Source: Streptomyces flaveus
Lineage (GTDB): Bacteria; Actinomycetota; Actinomycetes; Streptomycetales; Streptomycetaceae
Direction of reading: 5' to 3'
Assembly (NCBI RefSeq): GCF_014647675.1
Contig: NZ_BMPQ01000004.1
Span: 1-64,000 of the forward strand
DNA length: 64,000 nt
The position numbers were made by a program, and so were the translations under genes. Every line of letters begins with the position of its first letter. Position 1 is the stretch's first letter. The notes under the pieces are model-generated. The model was not told the DNA's origin, made no database searches, and was given only the letters and a program-made list of their open reading frames with translations. Of this stretch, positions 59,646-64,000 are shown in pieces.

Positions 59646-60197
59646 CTACTGCTCGGTCGAGAGCGGCGCCAGCCGCTGCTGGGGGCGCCCCTGGGCGGCC
59701 GCGGCAAGCGCGATGACGATCTCGTTCGGGTGGGGGGCGTCGCTGATCCGGACCTCGATGCTCTGGTGGTGCGAACGGATCGTGGCGTCGGTGATGTGCT
59801 TCAGCGGGATGTCGAAGACGATGCCGGCGGGCCCGCGCTTCTCGACCGCGGGCAGCAGGGTGGTGGCGTTTGCGGCCTTGCGGAAGTGGTCGCCGAACTT
59901 GAGCGTGTGGATCAGCGCCGAGCCGTGCTCGACCTCGCCGTCCAGGCCGACGATGGCCGCCTTGCCGTACGCCTCTGCGGGGGACTCCAGGGCGTCGAGG
60001 ACCGCTGGGGCCAGCAGTGCTCCGAGGTCGGAGGCGTTCGCGTCGATTCCGGGAGTGAGGTCCTCGACGAAACCCTGACCGGCCCACGGGTTCTCGATCA
60101 CGGCCGCGACGACGGCGACCCGGGCGGGACGACTCACTTCGCGGCCGCCTTCGGTGTGGATCTCCTCGACGACGGTCACGATCTTGCGGACGTTCAT
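59646..60197 (-). CDS. DUF1185 (amino acid synthesis) family protein, copy 2
   Basis: A 183-residue protein of the PF06684-type family: MNVRKIVTVVEEIHTEGGRE, VAVVAAVIENPWAGQGFVED, YGKAAIVGLDGEVEHGSALI, HTLKFGDHFRK, and the ending RSHHQSIEVRISDAPHPNEI. The biochemical role is not established despite the family name. Its ATG overlaps the first DUF1185 gene as ATGA. The two are paralogues of similar length, probably forming a hetero-oligomer. Confidence 0.82.
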   Translation of the reverse strand: MNVRKIVTVVEEIHTEGGREVSRPARVAVVAAVIENPWAGQGFVEDLTPGIDANASDLGALLAPAVLDALESPAEAYGKAAIVGLDGEVEHGSALIHTLKFGDHFRKAANATTLLPAVEKRGPAGIVFDIPLKHITDATIRSHHQSIEVRISDAPHPNEIVIALAAAAQGRPQQRLAPLSTEQ

Positions 60198-60823
60198 GAA
60201 GGGACTACCTCCAGGGTTTCGGTGCTGACGACGGGGTCGGTCATGCGGTCCCCGATACGGGGGTGCGGGCGCGGCCCCGTCGACGCGGCGGCGATGACGA
60301 CGATCTCGTCGGCGCGCGGGGCGTCGGAAACACGGGCGCTGATGGTCTGGTAGTGACTGCGAGTCGCGGCATGTGTCTTGTGCCAGAGCGGGACGATCAG
60401 TGTCTCGCCGGCCTCGGCGCGTGTGTCGGCGAAGCAGATGATCGACTCGCCCTGGAGGAACTCCCGGACCAGGTTGCCGAAGTACGGAGTGTGGATGAGG
60501 GCACCGGCGTGCTCGATCTCGCCCGCCGTGCCGACGATGGCGGCCTTGCCGAACGATTCGATCTCGTCCACGCCACCGAGGGCGCCGATGAGCCGCTCGG
60601 TCAGCAACTTCGCGAGCACCGGAGCGACTTGGCCCTGCTGTTCGGACAGATCGGCCGAAGGGCCGACACCCACCCAGGGGTTCCGGATGACGGCGGCGAC
60701 GCTGGCTCGCCGTGCGGGCTGTGCGGGCGCCTCGCCCGCCTCGGTGAGGACGACGTCGCGGTAGAGCACGAGTTTGCGGAGACCGATGCTGTCGTCAGGA
60801 CGATCCTTGATGCGCTCTTGCAT
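60194..60823 (-). CDS. DUF1185 (amino acid synthesis) family protein, copy 1
   Basis: A 209-residue paralogue of the next gene: LRKLVLYRDVVLTEAGEAPA, ASVAAVIRNPWVGVGPSADL, FGKAAIVGTAGEIEHAGALI, HTPYFGNLVRE, RSHYQTISARVSDAPRADEI. First gene of the five-gene minus-strand operon. A strong promoter (TTGACC, 17 bp, TATCGT) ends eight bases before its ATG, and no Shine-Dalgarno is present, so the transcript is probably leaderless. Function unknown; tandem copies beside a flavin monooxygenase suggest a role in the same pathway. Confidence 0.82.
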   Translation of the reverse strand: MQERIKDRPDDSIGLRKLVLYRDVVLTEAGEAPAQPARRASVAAVIRNPWVGVGPSADLSEQQGQVAPVLAKLLTERLIGALGGVDEIESFGKAAIVGTAGEIEHAGALIHTPYFGNLVREFLQGESIICFADTRAEAGETLIVPLWHKTHAATRSHYQTISARVSDAPRADEIVVIAAASTGPRPHPRIGDRMTDPVVSTETLEVVPS

Positions 60824-60831
60824 GCCACAGG

Positions 60832-60860
60832 ACGATAGGGACGCCTCTCGTATCGGTCAA
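60832..60860 (-). promoter_or_regulatory. Sigma-70-type promoter of the catabolic operon (leaderless)
   Basis: On the minus strand, TTGACC (60860-60855), a 17-bp spacer and TATCGT (60837-60832) match the vegetative consensus. Only eight bases separate the -10 box from the ATG at 60823, so transcription would begin at or next to the start codon. Confidence 0.65.
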
Positions 60861-61068
60861 GGTGCTGAACTGGAGGACACCATCGAGTCCCCTATCCGCA
60901 GCTGCATACATTCCATTCTGTGCCAATGACCTGTGCGTTTACGTGCGACCGCACACGAATTTACGATCCGCTTACACCGGACCCTTGACGCTCAATCCGC
61001 GACCTGCCTTACTGCCACTTGTATGCCAGTATCGGTGGCCATCGGGCCCCGCGGACCCAAGGAGTTTC

Positions 61069-62673
61069 ATGTCCAGTGACCTTGGAACAGGCGCGGAAAC
61101 GACGCCCGCCACGCCGTCGGGGAGCGGTGGGGAAAGCCCCACGGATGGCACCGGCACCGGCCACGACGGCGGCGGCAAGCTCGGCTCCGTTTTCTGGACC
61201 TCGATCGGTATCTCCGCCGTCTTCGTAGCCTGGGCGGTGCTCTTCACCGACAACCTGAACGAGGTCACGAACGACTCGCTGAACTGGGTGACAGCCACGT
61301 TCGGCTGGAGCTACCTGGTGGTCACGCTCGCCATCCTGGTCTTCCTGGTGTTCCTGGCCTTCAGCCCCGCAGGCGACCTCCGACTGGGCAAGGACAGCGA
61401 CCGTCCCGAGTTCTCGACGCCGACCTGGTTCGCCATGATCCTCAGCGCGGTCATGGGCATCGGACTGGTCTCGTACGGCGTCGCCGAACCGATCTCCCAC
61501 CTGGCGACGCCACCGCACGGTCTCGCCGAGCCGAACACGCCTGCGGCAGCGGTGCGCGCCCTTCAGTACTCCTACTTCGACTGGGGCCTGCACGCCTGGG
61601 CGATCTTCGCCGTCTTCGGTCTGGCCATCGCGTACTCGACCTACCGCAAGGGCCGGCGCACCCTGGTGAGCCAGCTGTTCGTGCCGCTGCTCGGCGACCG
61701 CGTGAACGGGCCGATCGGCAAGGCGATCGACGTGCTCGCCGTGTTCGCGACGCTCTTCGGCACCACGACGTCCCTGGGCCTTGGAGCTCTCCAGGTCAAC
61801 AACGGTCTCGGCAGGTTGTTCGGGGTCCCGGTCAACTCGGTGAGCCAGGTGCTCATCATCGCCGCCGTCACATCGGTCTTCACGCTCTCGGCGGTGACCG
61901 GTGTCAGCAAGGGCATCAAGTTCCTGAGCCAGGGCAGTTCGCTGCTGGCGGCCGCGCTGTTCGTCTTCATGCTGATCGTCGGCCCGGCCGTGTTCCTCGC
62001 GAACCTGTACATCGAGTCCGTGGGCCAGTGGGCCACCGACTTCTTCCGGATGAGCCTGCAGGGCACCGCGTTCGGCGGCCTGGAGTGGATGCAGTGGTGG
62101 ACGTACTTCATGATGGCCTGGTGGGTCTCGTGGGGTGCCTTCGTCGGTGTCTTCCTGGCCCGTATCTCACGCGGCCGCACCATCCGCGGCTTCATCACGG
62201 GTGTCCTGGTCGTCCCCAGCGTGGTGTTCTTCACCTGGTTCACCGTCTTCGGCGGCACGGCGATCCACCTCGACCTGTTCGAGGGCGGCGACATCGCCAA
62301 GCAGACCACGGCTGACATCAACAGCGCGTTCTTCGCGACCCTCGACCACTTCCCGCTCGCCACTGTCACATCGGTGATCGCGATCATCCTGGTCGTGATG
62401 TTCTTCGTCTCCGGCGCGGACGCCAACACCTACGTGCTGTCCATGATGACCTCGGACGGATCGCTCACCCCGCGTCGTTCGGTACTCATCCTCTGGGGCG
62501 TCCTCACGGGTGTCACCGCCGTCGTCCTCATGCTCGCCGGCGGACTGAACGCCCTTCAGAACACCGTCATCGTGACGTCCTTGCCCTTCCTCGTGATCAT
62601 CGCCGGCCTGGCGGTGTCCTTCTGGAAGGAGCTGAGTGCAGATCGAAAGGAGAAGACCGATGTCGCACTCTGA
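61069..62673 (+). CDS. BCCT family betaine/carnitine/choline-type transporter
   Basis: A 534-residue, 12-helix transporter. The ATG at 61069 has AAGGAG four bases upstream. After a Gly/Thr-rich N-terminal tail (about 1-35) the BCCT core starts (FWTSIGISAVFVAWAVLFTD). The family signature with the tryptophan-rich substrate site is clear: EWMQWWTYFMMAWWVSWGAF, then VGVFLARISRGRTIRGFI. BCCT proteins import quaternary amines using sodium or proton gradients. It is divergent from the five-gene operon and begins the plus-strand half of the locus, which points to a betaine-like substrate. Confidence 0.92.
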   Translation: MSSDLGTGAETTPATPSGSGGESPTDGTGTGHDGGGKLGSVFWTSIGISAVFVAWAVLFTDNLNEVTNDSLNWVTATFGWSYLVVTLAILVFLVFLAFSPAGDLRLGKDSDRPEFSTPTWFAMILSAVMGIGLVSYGVAEPISHLATPPHGLAEPNTPAAAVRALQYSYFDWGLHAWAIFAVFGLAIAYSTYRKGRRTLVSQLFVPLLGDRVNGPIGKAIDVLAVFATLFGTTTSLGLGALQVNNGLGRLFGVPVNSVSQVLIIAAVTSVFTLSAVTGVSKGIKFLSQGSSLLAAALFVFMLIVGPAVFLANLYIESVGQWATDFFRMSLQGTAFGGLEWMQWWTYFMMAWWVSWGAFVGVFLARISRGRTIRGFITGVLVVPSVVFFTWFTVFGGTAIHLDLFEGGDIAKQTTADINSAFFATLDHFPLATVTSVIAIILVVMFFVSGADANTYVLSMMTSDGSLTPRRSVLILWGVLTGVTAVVLMLAGGLNALQNTVIVTSLPFLVIIAGLAVSFWKELSADRKEKTDVAL

Positions 62674-63085
62674 CGCCCGTCGTGGGCTCATCGAGAAGGA
62701 GTGGGCCGCGGCCTGGGGCCAGGGTGACGTCGATGCCCTCGACGCGCTGCTGAGCCCGGCGTACCTCCGCCACGGCGGAAACCCGCACCCGCAGGACCTG
62801 AACGCCTTCAAAGCCGCGATCGTCTCGACCCGAGAGGCCTTCCCGGACCTGGTCACGACCATCGACGACATCGTCGTCGAAGGCGACAGGGCCGCGATCC
62901 GCTGGCACAGCAGCGGAACCCATGTGAACTCGTTCCTCGGTGTCCCTCCCACCAAGCGGCACGTCGAGGTCAGCGGCGCCACGTTCGCCCGCTTCGAGGG
63001 GGACCGGATCGTCGAGGAGCACGTGACGTGGGATCCCAGAGCGCTGCTCTCGGCGCTGGGCGTCATCCGGGTGGGACAGGACTGA
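62660..63085 (+). CDS. SnoaL-like/NTF2-fold protein
   Basis: A 141-residue protein. The ATG at 62660 has AAGGAG seven bases upstream and overlaps the BCCT gene by 14 bases. It matches the SnoaL-like polyketide-cyclase family: LIEKEWAAAWGQGDVDALDA, STREAFPDLVTTIDDIVVEG, RAAIRWHSSGTHVNSFLGVP and FARFEGDRIVEEHVTWDPRA. These small barrels bind or isomerise hydrophobic intermediates. In this operon it could process the ring-opened product; this is inference. Confidence 0.83.
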   Translation: MSHSDARRGLIEKEWAAAWGQGDVDALDALLSPAYLRHGGNPHPQDLNAFKAAIVSTREAFPDLVTTIDDIVVEGDRAAIRWHSSGTHVNSFLGVPPTKRHVEVSGATFARFEGDRIVEEHVTWDPRALLSALGVIRVGQD

Positions 63086-63111
63086 CGATCAAGATGACCA
63101 GGAGCATCTCC

Positions 63112-63615
63112 ATGGCCCCGCTTGCCTCGAAGCCCGACCTCGATGTGATGAAGCAGGTCAACCGGCAGTTCGTCACCGGTGTCACGGTCGTGACCGCGAT
63201 GGACGGAGAGACCCCCAGAGGGCTGGCCGTCAACGCGTTCTCGAGCATCTCGCTCGACCCCGCCACCGTGATGGTGTGCGTCCAGCGCACCTCGTCCACC
63301 CACGACTGTCTGTTCCGGGCGGACCACCTCGCGATCAACATCCTGTCCACGGACCAACTCGACGTCGTCGGTACGTTCGCAAGCAAGGCCGACGACAAGT
63401 TCAAGGACCTGGACTGGGAGAGCGGCCCGTTCGGCAGTCCGCTGATCGCCCGGAGCAGCGCGCAGATGGAGGCCGAGATCCGCGAGCGGCTGCAGGCCAG
63501 CACGCACACCGTGTTCATCTGCCGCGTGGTGCACGCTGCGGTCGCCGGGCACCATCCGATGGTCTACAGCGCGGGTAAGTTCTTCGACGGCGGCGCGCTC
63601 GCGCCGCTGGGGTGA
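63112..63615 (+). CDS. Flavin reductase (HpaC/RutF-like)
   Basis: A 167-residue FMN reductase. The ATG at 63112 has AGGAG seven bases upstream and is preferred over an ATG at 63094. Motifs: QVNRQFVTGVTVVTAMDGET, RGLAVNAFSSISLDPATVMV, CVQRTSSTHDCLF, FAINIL-type strand (LAINILSTDQ) and the closing HPMVYSAGKFF. It should supply reduced FMN to the luciferase-like monooxygenase encoded across the divergent promoter, making a two-component oxygenase. Confidence 0.88.
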   Translation: MAPLASKPDLDVMKQVNRQFVTGVTVVTAMDGETPRGLAVNAFSSISLDPATVMVCVQRTSSTHDCLFRADHLAINILSTDQLDVVGTFASKADDKFKDLDWESGPFGSPLIARSSAQMEAEIRERLQASTHTVFICRVVHAAVAGHHPMVYSAGKFFDGGALAPLG

Positions 63616-63649
63616 CCGGCGGGTGGCTCGGGAGACGGAGGAGGGTTCG

Positions 63650-64000
63650 GTGAATCGCGCAACGAGCGAACCGAAGGGGGGGTCCCCCCGGCCGGAGGCC
63701 GGGGGAGGGTCGATGCAGGCCAGGGTGATCGCCGAAATGCGCCGGCGGATCATCAAGGGAGACATCGAGCCCGGGGCTCCGCTCTCGGAGCTCGCTCTCG
63801 CGGAAGAGTTCGGCGTCAGTCGTACGCCGGTACGCGAAGCCCTCAAGCAGCTGCAGACCGAAGGGCTGGTGGAAATCCGGCCCCGCGTCGGGACGTTCGT
63901 CACCACTCCCTCCCGCCGCGAAATAACCGAGCTCTTCGAGATGAAGGAGCTCCTCGAGGGCGCGGCCGCCCGCCTTCTCGCCCGGCGGGGCCGGGTCCCG
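63650..64000 (+). CDS. GntR family regulator, FCD type (C-terminus outside window)
   Basis: The frame is open from a GTG at 63650 (GGAGGAGG upstream) to the window end, 117 codons. The GntR winged HTH is clear: MRRRIIKGDIEPGAPLSELA, LAEEFGVSRTPVREALKQLQ, TEGLVEIRPRVGTFV; then the first FCD helix (ELFEMKELLEGAAARLLARR). An ATG at 63713, also with a GGGAGGG site, would remove a Gly/Pro-rich stretch made by an inserted palindrome. Likely local repressor of the catabolic locus, released by its substrate. Confidence 0.88.
   Translation, partial: MNRATSEPKGGSPRPEAGGGSMQARVIAEMRRRIIKGDIEPGAPLSELALAEEFGVSRTPVREALKQLQTEGLVEIRPRVGTFVTTPSRREITELFEMKELLEGAAARLLARRGRVP
63676..63705. repeat. GC palindrome of Streptomyces intergenic type inside the GntR 5' end
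   Basis: A nine-base stem, CCCCCGGCC / GGCCGGGGG, with a GGA loop lies at 63685-63705, preceded by a GGGGGGGTCCCCCC palindrome. This type of element is normally between genes. Here it lies within the frame if the GTG start is used, or just before the ATG at 63713. Confidence 0.6.

Noticed and set aside
1..64000. CRISPR arrays, tRNA or rRNA genes, intact insertion sequences or prophage genes
   Set aside because: No regularly spaced repeats, no cloverleaf or rRNA-like sequence, and no transposase, integrase or phage structural motif were found by eye on either strand.

Overview
The window is high-GC actinobacterial DNA, almost certainly from a Streptomyces or close relative. The support is strong G/C bias at third codon positions, many GTG and TTG starts behind GGAGG-type ribosome binding sites, several large SpoIIE-type phosphatases, a LAL-type LuxR regulator, a DUF574-type methyltransferase and Streptomyces-style interspersed palindromes. 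About 50 protein genes are called. No rRNA, tRNA or CRISPR array is visible. The gene content (regulators, secreted hydrolases, catabolic islands) looks like an accessory or chromosome-arm region.

Layout. 1-5.3 kb: two acetyltransferases, two lipoproteins, an erythromycin-esterase-type hydrolase and a dienelactone hydrolase. 5.5-8.6 kb: a LAL regulator. 8.7-14.9 kb: a complete export locus for a small double-glycine peptide, made of the precursor, an HlyD-like adaptor, a C39 peptidase-ABC transporter and a second ABC transporter. A secreted S1 protease with an acidic repeat tail is divergent to it. 17-21.8 kb: two divergent SpoIIE phosphatase genes, followed by a phosphodiesterase. 22.4-24.8 kb: a remnant of a xanthine/CO dehydrogenase gene, and a ribosomal-protection GTPase preceded by a possible leader ORF. 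24.9-29 kb: a secreted GH5 glycosidase, a secreted beta-propeller protein and a TetR regulator, tied together by shared TTACT-N4-AGTAA palindromes. 29.1-33.5 kb: a SnoaL-like protein, a DM13 protein and a third SpoIIE phosphatase. 33.6-38.6 kb: an ion-homeostasis group (DUF1876, ArsB/NhaD permease, CBS protein, small membrane protein, TrkA, TrkH). 38.8-43.7 kb: a pectate lyase and a very large sensor/AraC regulator with degenerate kinase and receiver domains. 43.8-46.8 kb: an aldo/keto reductase, a methyltransferase and a BtrH/C39-like protein. 47.3-52.1 kb: a hydroxyquinol pathway module with an AraC regulator, a fused maleylacetate reductase-hydroxyquinol dioxygenase and a flavin hydroxylase. 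52.3-56.1 kb: a four-gene ABC transporter plus two-component operon. 56.3-64 kb: a divergent catabolic locus with a flavin monooxygenase, its flavin reductase, an aldehyde dehydrogenase, an alpha/beta hydrolase, two DUF1185 proteins, a BCCT betaine transporter, a SnoaL-like protein and a GntR regulator.

Three parts deserve most attention. The 8.7-14.9 kb locus would export a cysteine-free, repeat-built peptide through bacteriocin-type machinery, with no modification enzyme in sight. The 56.3-64 kb locus has the enzyme set known for opening N-methylpyridinium rings (trigonelline type) next to a betaine transporter. The 40-43.7 kb regulator keeps the architecture of a hybrid sensor kinase but has lost both phosphorylation residues. 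Starts were chosen by ribosome binding sites and family alignment, and uncertain choices are stated. Family assignments come from motifs read by eye, with no database search.
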